A DNA stretch of 64,000 bases from Bacillus alveayuensis (GTDB lineage Bacteria; Bacillota; Bacilli; Bacillales; Aeribacillaceae): positions 1 to 64,000 of the forward strand of contig JAUSTR010000009.1 of NCBI GenBank assembly GCA_030812955.1, in the 5' to 3' direction. The position numbers and the translations under genes are program-made. The notes under the pieces are model-generated. The model searched no databases, was not told the origin of the DNA, and was given only the letters and a program-made list of their open reading frames with translations. Below are positions 1 to 9,292 of the stretch, piece by piece (within the stretch, counting starts at the first letter, position 1; every line of letters begins with the position of its first letter).

Positions 1-30
1 TGTCTATGACCATTATACAAGATTTGGGGA

Positions 31-663
31 GGTGCTTCTTTTTTAATTTCTTGAACTCGTTGGAGGACAAGGGCTAAGAATTATGAAATTCATTCTTTTG
101 TAAAAGATTTGTCTAGCTTTAAAGGGAAAAGAGTCCAATTATTTGGCGGCGGTGACTCTGCTGTAGATTGGGCGCTGATGTTAGAGCCTGTTGCTCAGGA
201 AGTATTTTTAGCTCATAGAAGAGACAAATTCCGTGCTCATGAGAATAGTGTAGAAACATTGATGCGATCTTCTGTTCAAGTGTTAACTCCATATGTATTA
301 AAAGATTTAATCGGGGAAAATCAAATTGAAAAAGTAGTTCTAGAAGAAGTAAAAACAAAGGAAGAAAAAATAATACAAGTGGATGAAGTTATCGTAAACT
401 ATGGGTTTATTTCTTCATTAGGTCCAATTAAAGAATGGGGTTTAAATATTGAAAAAAACTCTATCGTTGTAAATTCTAGAATGGAAACGAATATTAAAGG
501 TGTTTATGCAGTTGGGGATATTTGTACGTATGAAGGAAAGGTCAAACTAATTGCTACTGGTTTTGGGGAAGCGCCAATTGCAGTGAGTAATGCGAAAGTA
601 TATGTAGATCCAACGGCGAAGGTTCAACCGCTTCATAGCACAAGCATAATGGGAAAAGCATGA
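31..663 (+). pseudogene. ferredoxin-NADP reductase, N-terminally broken remnant
   Basis: The open part (from a TTG at 109) is the C-terminal half of a YumC-type ferredoxin/flavodoxin-NADP reductase. It has the NADP-binding [10 protein letters not shown], the [11 protein letters not shown] stretch and the late [10 protein letters not shown] flavin motif. The family is normally about 330-350 aa; 184 aa remain open. Similarity continues upstream of the TTG ([13 protein letters not shown]) but meets an in-frame TGA at 52-54. The residues expected before it (LEDKG) lie in another frame, so at least one frameshift and one stop are present. There is no ribosome binding site at 109. The FAD-binding N-terminus would lie before the window. 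A short independent gene is possible but unlikely because the FAD domain is absent. It precedes a ferredoxin gene, its natural partner. Confidence 0.6.
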
Positions 664-963
<300 letters not shown>

Positions 964-980
964 AAAAGTCAGAATTTTTA

Positions 981-1031
981 TTGCTTTTTATATAACAATA
1001 AAATATAATTACGTTAAATAATCGTTATATA
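981..1031 (+). promoter_or_regulatory. paaA promoter with candidate PaaX operator
   Basis: A sigma-A promoter is visible: -35 TTGCTT (981-986), a 17-bp spacer and -10 TATAAT (1004-1009). An inverted repeat embraces it. TATATAAC (989-996) lies in the spacer and GTTATATA (1024-1031) lies just after the expected start of transcription; the arms are 27 bp apart. Two half-sites across -10 and +1 would suit a dimeric repressor. PaaX, encoded downstream, is the obvious candidate, but the assignment is inference and the arms are AT-rich. Confidence 0.5.
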
Positions 1032-1047
1032 TAGAGGTGGTTATAAA

Positions 1048-1992
1048 ATGGTTGCGACCCTAAAAAGTGAAAAGGAAAAATTAAAAGAGTTTGAAGAACG
1101 TATTCATGCAGGGGATAAAATCGAAGCAAATGACTGGATGCCTGATGAGTATAGAATGGCACTTATTAAATTAATTTCCATGCATGGGATTAGTGAAATT
1201 ATGGGAGCATTACCTGAAAAGGAATGGGTGCCAAAAGCCCCATCCCTCCGCAGAAAGCTTGGAATTATGGCGAAGGTACAAGATGAAATGGGACACGGGC
1301 AATTACTATTGCGAGTAGCTGAGGATTTATTAAAGCCATATGGCAAGAATCGCGCAGATATCATGAATGATTTATTCGAAGAAAGACTAAAATTCCATAA
1401 CGTTTTTCATATGGAAGCAAGAACTTGGGCTGATGCAGGCTTAATCGGATGGCTAGTCGATGGTGCAGCCATTATTACACAAACGAACATGCTGAATGCT
1501 TCATATGGTCCTTATGCTAGAGCATTGCAACGAATTTGTGCGGAAGAAGTATTCCATGCCCAACACGGTGAAGCGATTATTATGGCTTTGGCAGAAGGAA
1601 CAGAAGAGCAGCGCGAAATGCTTCAAGATGCATTAAATCGTTGGTGGGAAGCATTGCTCATGTTTTTCGGTCCTGCAAGCAGTGATACAACGGGAAGCTC
1701 TAAACAAGATATTACCATTAAATACAAAATTAGAACGAAAAATAATGAAGAACTAAGACAGAGCTTCTTCACAAAATATATTCCAAGAATAAAGTCTCTA
1801 GGATTAACCATTCCTGATCCGACGATGCATTATGATGAAGAAAATGAAAAATGGGTTTACAAGCAGCCTGATTGGAATGAATTTAAGAAAATTATTAGAA
1901 ACCAAGGCCCTTGTTCACAAGCGCGTTTAAACTTACGCCGTGTATCTTATGAAACAAACGCATGGGTTCGTGAGGCATTGCAGGCACAATAA
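1048..1992 (+). CDS. paaA: phenylacetyl-CoA epoxidase catalytic subunit PaaA
   Basis: The diiron subunit of the multicomponent oxygenase that converts phenylacetyl-CoA to the 1,2-epoxide. It has 314 aa, the usual family length. Two ExxH diiron ligand pairs are visible: Glu80/His83 in KVQDEMGHGQ and Glu167/His170 in AEEVFHAQHGE. The start is ATG with AGAGGTGG upstream. It heads paaABCD with 24 bp to paaB. The other subunits (B, C) and the maturation protein (D) follow, but the reductase PaaE is not in this cluster, so the electron donor must be something else. Confidence 0.96.
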   Translation: MVATLKSEKEKLKEFEERIHAGDKIEANDWMPDEYRMALIKLISMHGISEIMGALPEKEWVPKAPSLRRKLGIMAKVQDEMGHGQLLLRVAEDLLKPYGKNRADIMNDLFEERLKFHNVFHMEARTWADAGLIGWLVDGAAIITQTNMLNASYGPYARALQRICAEEVFHAQHGEAIIMALAEGTEEQREMLQDALNRWWEALLMFFGPASSDTTGSSKQDITIKYKIRTKNNEELRQSFFTKYIPRIKSLGLTIPDPTMHYDEENEKWVYKQPDWNEFKKIIRNQGPCSQARLNLRRVSYETNAWVREALQAQ

Positions 1993-2016
1993 CATAGACG
2001 AAAGGAGAGAAGAACA

Positions 2017-2373
2017 ATGGAAGCAGAAAAAACTTTTTATCAAGAATTTGAAGTTTTCAGTAGACGTACGCCCACTTCGCCATTACAACATCAATTTAGT
2101 TTATTAGCTCCTAATAAAGAGATTGCTATTATCATGGCTCAAGAGAATTTTATGAGACGGGAGCCTGTTGTAGATATATGGGTTGTAAATCGAAAAGATA
2201 TTCGTTCACTTAGCCAAGAAGAGAAAAAGACGCTGCAGCGGCTAGATAATAAAGATTATCGAAATACAAAAGGTTATGGCTATTTAAAGAAAAAATGGAG
2301 ACACTACGAGCAAAAAATGTTTGATGAAAAAGAAATCTTGTCTTGGGCAGGAGGTGGAAAAAATGAGCGATAA
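2017..2373 (+). CDS. paaB: phenylacetyl-CoA epoxidase subunit PaaB
   Basis: A small subunit of the phenylacetyl-CoA epoxidase. The YQEFEVFSRRTPTSPLQHQF opening and the DIWVVNRKDI motif are typical of PaaB. It has 118 aa, slightly longer than the roughly 95-aa enterobacterial form because of a basic C-terminal tail. AAAGGAG precedes the ATG. Its end overlaps the start of paaC by 11 bp, which suggests coupled translation. Confidence 0.93.
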   Translation: MEAEKTFYQEFEVFSRRTPTSPLQHQFSLLAPNKEIAIIMAQENFMRREPVVDIWVVNRKDIRSLSQEEKKTLQRLDNKDYRNTKGYGYLKKKWRHYEQKMFDEKEILSWAGGGKNER

Positions 2374-3175
2374 AGAAAAAATATTAGATCCAGTACACAA
2401 GGAGCATATTAAGGAACTATTATTTCAGCTGGCAGATGATGATTTTCTATTTTCTTATCGAGGCTCTGAATGGCTTGGATTAGCTCCTCATATTGAGGAA
2501 GATATCGCCTTTTCATCTATAAGCCAAGATACAATGGGGCACGCAGCGATGTATTACGAATTAATAGCTAATCTTGAAAGCCGTACTGCGGACGAATTAG
2601 CTCATTTACGTCCTAGTCATGAACGGAGAAATTGTATTTTAGTTGAACGTGTCAATGGAGAAGGATTTTATAAGGATACCCCGAAATATGATTGGGCCTA
2701 TGCCGTAGTAAGAAATTATTTTTACACACTAGCGAAAAACATAAAAATAGATTCTTTAACGCAAAGCTCATATGAACCGTTAGTAGATATTGCAAGAAAA
2801 GTGAAAATGGAGCTTTATTATCACTTGCTTCATTGGAGAACGTGGTTTGTCCAATTATTAAGTGCAACGGATGAAGCTAAGCAGAGGATGAAGGAAGCCA
2901 TAGGTAAAGTAGAAAAAGATTTAGGCGATTTGTTCTCATGCGGGGAAAAAGCAGAAAAGATATATGAATTGAAATTAATCGAAGATGAAGAAACGTTAAA
3001 AGAAAGATGGATGCAAGAAATGGAAAAAGTTTGCCGCTCTTTACAAATCCCTCTTCCTAATATTCCAAATAAATATTCATTAAACGGAAGAAATGGGGAA
3101 CATACCGAAGAAATTGAATCTGCTCTTGTTACTCTTTCTGAGGTGTATCGTCTAGACACGAATACAGCATGGTAA
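2363..3175 (+). CDS. paaC: phenylacetyl-CoA epoxidase structural subunit PaaC
   Basis: A 270-aa ferritin-like subunit that pairs with PaaA; in the family it is structural and lacks a functional iron centre. SRGSEW-like, GHAAMYYEL and KVKMELYYHLLHWRTW segments match PaaC. The ATG at 2363 is preferred because it follows GGAGGTGG with good spacing and yields the usual N-terminus (MSDKEKILDP). An ATG at 2321 would add 14 residues without homology. It overlaps the end of paaB. Confidence 0.94.
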   Translation: MSDKEKILDPVHKEHIKELLFQLADDDFLFSYRGSEWLGLAPHIEEDIAFSSISQDTMGHAAMYYELIANLESRTADELAHLRPSHERRNCILVERVNGEGFYKDTPKYDWAYAVVRNYFYTLAKNIKIDSLTQSSYEPLVDIARKVKMELYYHLLHWRTWFVQLLSATDEAKQRMKEAIGKVEKDLGDLFSCGEKAEKIYELKLIEDEETLKERWMQEMEKVCRSLQIPLPNIPNKYSLNGRNGEHTEEIESALVTLSEVYRLDTNTAW

Positions 3176-3194
3176 GTGCTAGAAGGAGGTGGAA

Positions 3195-3701
3195 ATGGTG
3201 GAAGCGAAAAATGTCACAATTTCAGAGAAGGATGTTTGGCAATTGCTCGAAGAAATAAAGGATCCAGAAATTAATACGGTAAGTATTATTGACTTAGGGA
3301 TGGTAGAGAACATTGACATTCAACATCAGCAATTAACGATTCAGCTTTTGCCAACCTTTTTAGGATGTCCAGCTTTAGACATTATTAAAAACAATATTGT
3401 CAAAACGATAAAAGAACAGTTTCGTTCTGTAGTTGTAAAAGTAGAGTTTATTTATGATCCGCCTTGGACATCTGATCGTATTACGACCAAAGGCAAAGAA
3501 GGACTAAAAAAATTTGGAATCGCTCCACCACCTCGTCATATAAAAGAAGACGGATTATGGGAAGTCGACTGTCCATATTGCGGCTCAACCTATGTAACAA
3601 TAGAAAATATTTTTGGTCCGACTGCTTGCAGAAGTATTTTATATTGCAAAAGCTGTAAAAATCCTTTTGAAGCGATGAAACCAATTTCTAATTTAATGTA
3701 A
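3195..3701 (+). CDS. paaD: PaaD, epoxidase maturation protein with zinc ribbon
   Basis: It combines an N-terminal MIP18/DUF59 domain (KDPEINTVSIIDLGMVENI, GCPALDII) with a C-terminal zinc-ribbon pair (CPYCGS then CKSC). This is the layout of PaaD, which is needed for an active epoxidase, probably through Fe-S or iron centre assembly. It has 168 aa from the ATG at 3195, which AAGGAGGT precedes; a GTG two codons earlier is possible. It lies 19 bp after paaC and is clearly part of the operon. Confidence 0.93.
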   Translation: MVEAKNVTISEKDVWQLLEEIKDPEINTVSIIDLGMVENIDIQHQQLTIQLLPTFLGCPALDIIKNNIVKTIKEQFRSVVVKVEFIYDPPWTSDRITTKGKEGLKKFGIAPPPRHIKEDGLWEVDCPYCGSTYVTIENIFGPTACRSILYCKSCKNPFEAMKPISNLM

Positions 3702-3717
3702 GAATAGGAGGAATAAA

Positions 3718-4023
3718 ATGGTTAAATTAGTTGCTTTATATAAACAACCAGAAGATAAGGAAAAATTTGATGAACATTATTTCAATGTACACGTTCCGAT
3801 TACAAAAAAAATTCCTGGGCTCAAAAAAATGAAAGTCACAAAATTTAGTACAACACCAATGGGAGATGTAAGTGAATATTACTTAATGTGTGAAATGTAT
3901 TATGAAGATTACGATGCGATGAAAAAAGGAATGCGTTCTGAAGAAGGAAAAGCTTCTGCAAAAGATTTAATGAGTTTTGCAAAAGACATTGTAACACTCA
4001 TTATTGGAGAAGAAGAAGAATGA
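3718..4023 (+). CDS. EthD-family small protein in paa operon
   Basis: A 101-aa dimeric alpha/beta-barrel protein of the EthD type: VALYKQPEDKEKFDEHYFN followed by HVPITKKIPGLKKM, with the family histidine region. EthD-like proteins accompany oxygenases, but their chemistry is mostly unproven. The stop overlaps the next start (ATGA), so it is co-translated with the downstream hydratase. It might act on a labile CoA intermediate or assist the epoxidase; that is inference from position only. Confidence 0.85.
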   Translation: MVKLVALYKQPEDKEKFDEHYFNVHVPITKKIPGLKKMKVTKFSTTPMGDVSEYYLMCEMYYEDYDAMKKGMRSEEGKASAKDLMSFAKDIVTLIIGEEEE

Positions 4024-4793
4024 ACTTTCAATATTTAGAAACCTTTCAAGATGATCAAATCGGCATTATTGAGCTAAATAGACCTAAACAATACAATTCT
4101 CTTAATCGCAGGATGGTAAGAGAAATAGTAGAAGCAATGGAAGCGTTTGATCAAGAAGAAGAGGTTAGGGTTATTTTATTACGAGGAAAAGGGCGGGCGT
4201 TTTCATCTGGTGCGGATATTCATGAAATGTCGCAAGATACTACGATACACCTTGAATTATTGAATCAGTTTGCTGATTGGGATCGTCTCTCCCTAATTAA
4301 AAAGCCGATTATAGGGGCTGTGAAAGGGTTTGTGTTTGGTGGTGGTTTTGAGCTAGCCCTTTGTTGCGACATTTTAATTGCTGCAGAAGGGACAGAATTT
4401 GCATTTCCTGAAGTAAATTTAGGAGTCATGCCTGGAGCAGGAGGAACACAGCGTCTGACAAAGCTTGTTGGCAGAACAAAAGCGTTAGAATGGCTGTGGC
4501 TAGGAGAAAGAGTTTCTGCCGAAAAGGCCCTTCAATATGGCATTATTAACCGCATCGTTGCATTAGAGCTATTAGATGAAGAAGTGATGAGATTTGCTAA
4601 AAGATTAGCAAAACAGCCTCCGCTGGCAGTACGTCTGATTAAAGATGCAGTCAATAAAGCGGTGGATTACCCATTATATGAAGGGATGCAATATGAAAGA
4701 AAAAATTTCTATATTCTTTTTTCTTCAGAAGATCAAAAAGAAGGTATGGAAGCATTCATAGAAAAAAGAAAACCTAATTTTAAAGGAAAATAA
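4020..4793 (+). CDS. paaF: enoyl-CoA hydratase, PaaF-type
   Basis: A 257-aa crotonase-fold protein. The oxyanion-hole motif is in AFSSGADI. Both catalytic glutamates of the hydratases are in place, the first in GGGFELALCCD and the second in FPEVNLGVMPGAGGTQ. It is therefore competent for hydration of 2,3-dehydroadipyl-CoA in the phenylacetate pathway. The start overlaps the previous stop. A second hydratase of similar quality sits at 9460, so which one is the true PaaF cannot be settled by reading alone. Confidence 0.85.
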   Translation: MNFQYLETFQDDQIGIIELNRPKQYNSLNRRMVREIVEAMEAFDQEEEVRVILLRGKGRAFSSGADIHEMSQDTTIHLELLNQFADWDRLSLIKKPIIGAVKGFVFGGGFELALCCDILIAAEGTEFAFPEVNLGVMPGAGGTQRLTKLVGRTKALEWLWLGERVSAEKALQYGIINRIVALELLDEEVMRFAKRLAKQPPLAVRLIKDAVNKAVDYPLYEGMQYERKNFYILFSSEDQKEGMEAFIEKRKPNFKGK

Positions 4794-4805
4794 GGAATGA
4801 TAAGG

Positions 4806-5582
4806 ATGACATTTGAAACGATCATTTATGAAGTGGAAAATCAGGTAGCATGGCTGCGGTTAAACAGACCTAACAAATTGAATGCTTTTACGTCTCAAAT
4901 GAATCATGAAATAAAAGATGCAATCAAACAGGCTTCTAATGATGAAAGCGTTAGATGTGTTGTCATAACTGGAGAGGGAAGAGCCTTTTGTTCGGGGCAA
5001 GATCTTTCAGAAGTAAAAGAAGGTACAAAGTTAGGGGACGTGTTGCGCAATCATTATGTCCCAATGGTAAAACAAATTAGGAAATGCGAAAAGCCAATTA
5101 TAGCTGCTGTCAACGGAGTAGCAGCTGGAGCAGGATTTAGTCTAGCATTAGCGTGCGATTTTCGACTAATGAGTGAAAAAGCAAGTTTCATAAATGCATT
5201 TATTCACGTTGGATTAATACCTGATTCTGGAAACCTTTATTTTCTTACAAAATTAGTAGGTGAAGCTAAAGCAGCAGAGATTTCGATATTAGGAGAGAAA
5301 ATCAATGCTGACGAAGCAATGAGATTAGGCCTTGCTAATAAAGTGTTTCCAGAACAAGACTGGCTCAATGAAGTGAAATTATTTTCTGACAGGTTAGCGA
5401 ACAGTCCAACGAAAACAATCGGATTAATAAAAAAATATATACAACTATCTTCTTCTCTTTCATTCGATGAATTTTTGGAGAAAGAGGCAGAAGGGCAAAC
5501 AATAGCCGGGCTAACGAAAGATCATCATGAAGGAATTGAAGCCTTTTTACAAAAAAGAAAACCAATATTCACCGGAAAATAA
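4806..5582 (+). CDS. paaG: 1,2-epoxyphenylacetyl-CoA isomerase, PaaG-type
   Basis: A crotonase-fold protein (258 aa from the ATG at 4806, which AAGGA at 4793 serves). The first hydratase glutamate is replaced (GAGFSLALACD) and the second position carries Asp in GLIPDSG. That is the PaaG signature: isomerisation of the ring epoxide to oxepin-CoA. The oxyanion motif GRAFCSGQDL is present. An ATG at 4797 would have its Shine-Dalgarno too close. It lies directly after the hydratase and before the aldehyde dehydrogenase, as expected for ring-opening steps. Confidence 0.9.
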   Translation: MTFETIIYEVENQVAWLRLNRPNKLNAFTSQMNHEIKDAIKQASNDESVRCVVITGEGRAFCSGQDLSEVKEGTKLGDVLRNHYVPMVKQIRKCEKPIIAAVNGVAAGAGFSLALACDFRLMSEKASFINAFIHVGLIPDSGNLYFLTKLVGEAKAAEISILGEKINADEAMRLGLANKVFPEQDWLNEVKLFSDRLANSPTKTIGLIKKYIQLSSSLSFDEFLEKEAEGQTIAGLTKDHHEGIEAFLQKRKPIFTGK

Positions 5583-5597
5583 AAGGAGTGAAAAAGG

Positions 5598-7115
5598 ATG
5601 ACTGCTACTCATGAAGTAAATAAAGAACAAACATCATTAAAACGCGATTATTACCAGCTGATCATCAATGGCGAAAAGGTAGATAGCGTTAATAATGAAA
5701 GATTTTCAACATATAACCCAGCAACGGGAGAACGAGTTGCTGAAGTAGCAAAGGCATCGAAAGAAGATGTCGAAAAAGCAGTAGAAGCTGCACGTAACGC
5801 TTTTGACCACGGGAAATGGAAAAAATACCCTGTAGGTCGTCGAGCGAAAATATTAAATAAAATCGCCGCTATCATGCGCTCACGTTTTGACGAATTAGTA
5901 GAATTAGAGATTTTAGATACGGGAAAATCTCTTCATGCTGCTCAAGGACAAATTATGCAGGCGATTGAAGATTTTGAATTTTATGCTGGAGCTATCGTTG
6001 GTCATCGTGGTGTCGTCAATAATGTGCCAGGACAATTCCACAACTATACAGAAAAAGAACCAGTAGGAGTATGTGCTCAAATTATTCCTTGGAATTATCC
6101 ACTTATGATGGCTGCATGGAAAATTGCGCCGGCTATCGCAGTAGGGTGTTCAGTTATCGTGAAGCCTGCTTCTCTTACACCTTTAACAGCTATTGTATTA
6201 GGAGAAATTTGTATAGAAGCTGGAGTACCTGAAGGGGTAGTCAATATTGTTCCAGGATCAGGTGCAGATGTTGGCGATTATTTAGTACAGCATCCGAAGG
6301 TAGATAAAGTAGCTTTTACAGGATCAACTCCTGTAGGAAGAAACATCATGGAAAAAGCATCGCAAACTTTAAAACGTATCACTCTAGAACTTGGTGGAAA
6401 ATCACCGAATATTGTTTTTGACGATGCTGATCTTGATGCGGCTGTCGATGGCTCATTATTCGGAATTTTTTATAATACAGGTCAATCTTGTGAAGCACGC
6501 TCACGTCTTTATGTACACGAAAACATTTATGATGAATTTATGACGAAGTTTATCGAAAAAACGAAAAAGTTAAAGCTTGGAAATCCATTTGATAAAGATA
6601 CACAAGTAGGAGCTATTATCGATCAAAAACAACTAAATGTCATCGATAGCTATGTCCAATCAGCCAGAGAAGATGGAGCCGAAATTGTCGTAGGTGGAAA
6701 GCCTGCAAAAGTAGAAGGGTTTGAAAACGGTTTTTGGTATGAACCAACGATCATCACGAATGTCACTCATGATATGAAAGTTGTGAGAGAAGAAATCTTT
6801 GGTCCAGTAGTGGTAGTCATGAAATTTAAAGACGAAAAAGAAGTGATCAAATTAGCAAATGATACTGAATACGGTTTAGGGTCTGCAATCTGGACGAAAG
6901 ATGGAGCAAAGGCTACACGAGTAGCCAATCAAATTCAAGCAGGAATTGTCATGATTAATTGTCCGTTTTCAGCATTTCCAGGGACTCCGTTTGGCGGCTA
7001 TAAACAATCAGGCTTCGGGCGAGAGCTTTGTATCGAAACCCTTGACTTATACACAGAAACAAAAAGTATTTTATCTTACTATGGAAGCCGTCCATTAAAT
7101 CCATTAGGCGTGTAA
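5598..7115 (+). CDS. aldehyde dehydrogenase, probable single-domain PaaZ/PacL analogue
   Basis: A 505-aa NAD(P)-dependent aldehyde dehydrogenase with Asn166 (IIPWNYP), Glu264 (ELGGKSP) and nucleophile Cys298 (NTGQSCEAR). The enterobacterial PaaZ carries a C-terminal MaoC hydratase that opens the oxepin ring. Here the protein ends after the dehydrogenase domain, so only oxidation of 3-oxo-5,6-dehydrosuberyl-CoA semialdehyde could be done. One of the three crotonases might supply the ring-opening activity. Its operon position supports a role in phenylacetate breakdown, though sequence alone would also allow a general DhaS-type enzyme. Confidence 0.85.
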   Translation: MTATHEVNKEQTSLKRDYYQLIINGEKVDSVNNERFSTYNPATGERVAEVAKASKEDVEKAVEAARNAFDHGKWKKYPVGRRAKILNKIAAIMRSRFDELVELEILDTGKSLHAAQGQIMQAIEDFEFYAGAIVGHRGVVNNVPGQFHNYTEKEPVGVCAQIIPWNYPLMMAAWKIAPAIAVGCSVIVKPASLTPLTAIVLGEICIEAGVPEGVVNIVPGSGADVGDYLVQHPKVDKVAFTGSTPVGRNIMEKASQTLKRITLELGGKSPNIVFDDADLDAAVDGSLFGIFYNTGQSCEARSRLYVHENIYDEFMTKFIEKTKKLKLGNPFDKDTQVGAIIDQKQLNVIDSYVQSAREDGAEIVVGGKPAKVEGFENGFWYEPTIITNVTHDMKVVREEIFGPVVVVMKFKDEKEVIKLANDTEYGLGSAIWTKDGAKATRVANQIQAGIVMINCPFSAFPGTPFGGYKQSGFGRELCIETLDLYTETKSILSYYGSRPLNPLGV

Positions 7116-7122
7116 AACAATA

Positions 7123-7162
7123 AATAAGTACGAATAGAGAAGGTTATCTATTCGTACTTATT
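7123..7162 (+). terminator. 16-bp perfect hairpin inside the paa cluster
   Basis: Arms 7123-7138 and 7147-7162 pair over 16 bp without mismatch around an 8-base loop. Only a weak T-rich run follows (TTATTTG), so it may terminate partly or act as an mRNA processing or stability element between the aldehyde dehydrogenase and paaH. Confidence 0.55.
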
Positions 7163-7196
7163 ATTTGTATCTTGTGAAGACGAAGGAGGAATGACG

Positions 7197-8066
7197 ATGG
7201 TCCAACATATTGTTGTAGTAGGCTCCGGAGTAATGGGAAGAGGCATTGCTTATGTAGGAGCGTCTGCCGGATATCATGTAACTTTGGTCGATATAAATGA
7301 AAGTGCATTACAAGGCGCTAAACAAGAAATAGAAAAAATAACAGAGAAAGGATTATCGCGTAATAAAATAACAGAAGAGCAAGCATCACACATAAAAGAA
7401 GGTTTAGTTTATAGCATAAGCTTAGAGGAGAGTGCTAAAACAGCTGATTTAGTCATAGAGGCCGTTCCGGAAAAAGCAGAGATTAAAAAACAAGTGTTTG
7501 AAACGCTGGAATTAGCAGCACCTAAACATTGTTTGTTCGCAACAAATACTTCCACAATGAGTCCTACTGAAATCGCTTCTTATGCGAAACGTCCAGAGAG
7601 AACAATTGCCATGCATTTCTTTAACCCCGTTCATAAAATGCCGCTTGTTGAAATTATATGCGGGCTAGAAACGAATAAGGAAACAGTTGAAACGATAAAA
7701 CAAGTAGCAGAAAAGATGGGGAAGGAAACGGTAGTTATAAACGAATTCCCTGGTTTTGTAACGAGTCGTATCAGTGCATTAATTGGAAACGAAGCTTTTT
7801 ATATGCTTCAAGAAGGCTTAGGGACGCCAGAAGATATTGATAAGGCTATTAAATTAGGACTTAATTTTCCAATGGGCCCGTTTGAACTAGTCGATTTAGT
7901 AGGATTAGACGCCCGATTAAATAACTTAAAATATTTGCATGAGAAACTAGGAGAGAAATATCGGCCAGCCCCATTACTAGAACAGTATGTAAAAGCTGGA
8001 AGACTAGGCCGGAAAACAGGCAAAGGAGTATATGACTATACTAATGAGAAAGAGGGCAAAAAATGA
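7197..8066 (+). CDS. paaH: 3-hydroxyacyl-CoA dehydrogenase PaaH
   Basis: A 289-aa NAD-dependent short 3-hydroxyacyl-CoA dehydrogenase. The Rossmann motif GSGVMG is at residues 9-14. NTSTMSPTEIA and HFFNPVHKMPLVEII carry the catalytic Ser/His region, and GFVTSRI is present. It oxidises 3-hydroxyadipyl-CoA to 3-oxoadipyl-CoA. The ATG at 7197 is chosen because GAAGGAGGA ends one base before the alternative ATG at 7191. The stop overlaps the start of paaJ (ATGA). Confidence 0.92.
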   Translation: MVQHIVVVGSGVMGRGIAYVGASAGYHVTLVDINESALQGAKQEIEKITEKGLSRNKITEEQASHIKEGLVYSISLEESAKTADLVIEAVPEKAEIKKQVFETLELAAPKHCLFATNTSTMSPTEIASYAKRPERTIAMHFFNPVHKMPLVEIICGLETNKETVETIKQVAEKMGKETVVINEFPGFVTSRISALIGNEAFYMLQEGLGTPEDIDKAIKLGLNFPMGPFELVDLVGLDARLNNLKYLHEKLGEKYRPAPLLEQYVKAGRLGRKTGKGVYDYTNEKEGKK

Positions 8067-9265
8067 GAGAAGTAGTGATTGTTGATGCCGTGAGAACACC
8101 AATTGGAAGGTATAAAGGTGCATTAAAAAATGTTCGTCCAGATGATTTAGGTGCCATTGTCATTAAAGCATTGTTGGAGAGAAATCCATCATTGCCAGTC
8201 GATCAAATAGAAGATGTCGTATTAGGAAATGCTAATCAAGCAGGTGAAGATAATCGAAATGTAGCCAGAATGTCAGCGTTATTATCAGGGTTGCCAATTG
8301 AAGTCGGGGGGACGACAATCAATAGATTATGCGGCTCTGGATTAGATGCTGTGCTCTATGCAGCAAGAGCGATTGCGGTAGGAGAAGGCGATATTTTCAT
8401 TGCTGGTGGTACCGAAAGCATGACCCGTGCTCCATTTGTTATGGCAAAGCCTGAAGTAGATTTCCCTAGAGGATCAATGGAATTATTTGATACAACAATT
8501 GGCTGGCGTTTTATTAATCCGAAACTAAAAGAAATGTATGGTGTAGATTCTATGCCTGAAACAGCTGAAAATGTGGCAAAGCGTTATCAAATTAGTAGAG
8601 AAGAACAAGATGAATTTGCATTTGAAAGCCAAATGCGGACAAAACGAGCTGTGGAAGAAAACAAATTTGCTCAAGAAATCATACCTGTTAAAGTAACGGA
8701 TAAAAAGGGGAATAAAACAGTAGTTGATAAAGATGAACATCCTCGTCCAGATACATCGTTGGAAAAATTATCGAAATTAAAACCGTTATTTGAAGGTGGT
8801 ACAGTTACAGCAGGAAATGCATCAGGGGTGAATGATGGTGCTTCAGCTCTGTTAATGATGAGTGCAGAAAAAGCGAAAGAATTAGGGTTAAAACCACTTG
8901 TGAAATATATTGTCGGAGCAACAGCCGGTTTAGAGCCAGCTGTTATGGGCTTAGGGCCAATATTCGCAACTAGAAAAGCGTTAAAAAGAGCAAATTTAAC
9001 GATCGAAGACATTGATTTAATAGAACTCAATGAGGCATTTGCTTCTCAGTCGATTCAATGTATAAGAGAGTTGAAGATTGATAAAGAGAAAGTGAATGTA
9101 AATGGTGGAGCCATTGCATTAGGACATCCATTAGGCGCAAGCGGTGCAAGAATTTTAACGACTCTTATTTATGAAATGAAACGAAGAGAATCTAAATACG
9201 GACTAGCTACGATGTGTATTGGAGTAGGTCAAGGAATTGCAGCAATTGTAGAAAATATAAAATAA
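8063..9265 (+). CDS. paaJ: 3-oxoadipyl-CoA thiolase PaaJ
   Basis: A 400-aa thiolase. The acyl-carrying Cys90 is in NRLCGSGLDAV, with His355 in GHPLGASG and Cys385 in TMCIGVGQG. It cleaves 3-oxoadipyl-CoA and 2,3-dehydro-3-oxosuberyl-CoA to release acetyl-CoA and succinyl-CoA. It is translationally coupled to paaH. Acetyl-CoA acetyltransferases look alike, so the specific assignment rests on context and length. Confidence 0.92.
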   Translation: MREVVIVDAVRTPIGRYKGALKNVRPDDLGAIVIKALLERNPSLPVDQIEDVVLGNANQAGEDNRNVARMSALLSGLPIEVGGTTINRLCGSGLDAVLYAARAIAVGEGDIFIAGGTESMTRAPFVMAKPEVDFPRGSMELFDTTIGWRFINPKLKEMYGVDSMPETAENVAKRYQISREEQDEFAFESQMRTKRAVEENKFAQEIIPVKVTDKKGNKTVVDKDEHPRPDTSLEKLSKLKPLFEGGTVTAGNASGVNDGASALLMMSAEKAKELGLKPLVKYIVGATAGLEPAVMGLGPIFATRKALKRANLTIEDIDLIELNEAFASQSIQCIRELKIDKEKVNVNGGAIALGHPLGASGARILTTLIYEMKRRESKYGLATMCIGVGQGIAAIVENIK

Positions 9266-9292
9266 GACTTGTTTACATGAATCTTTACGATA

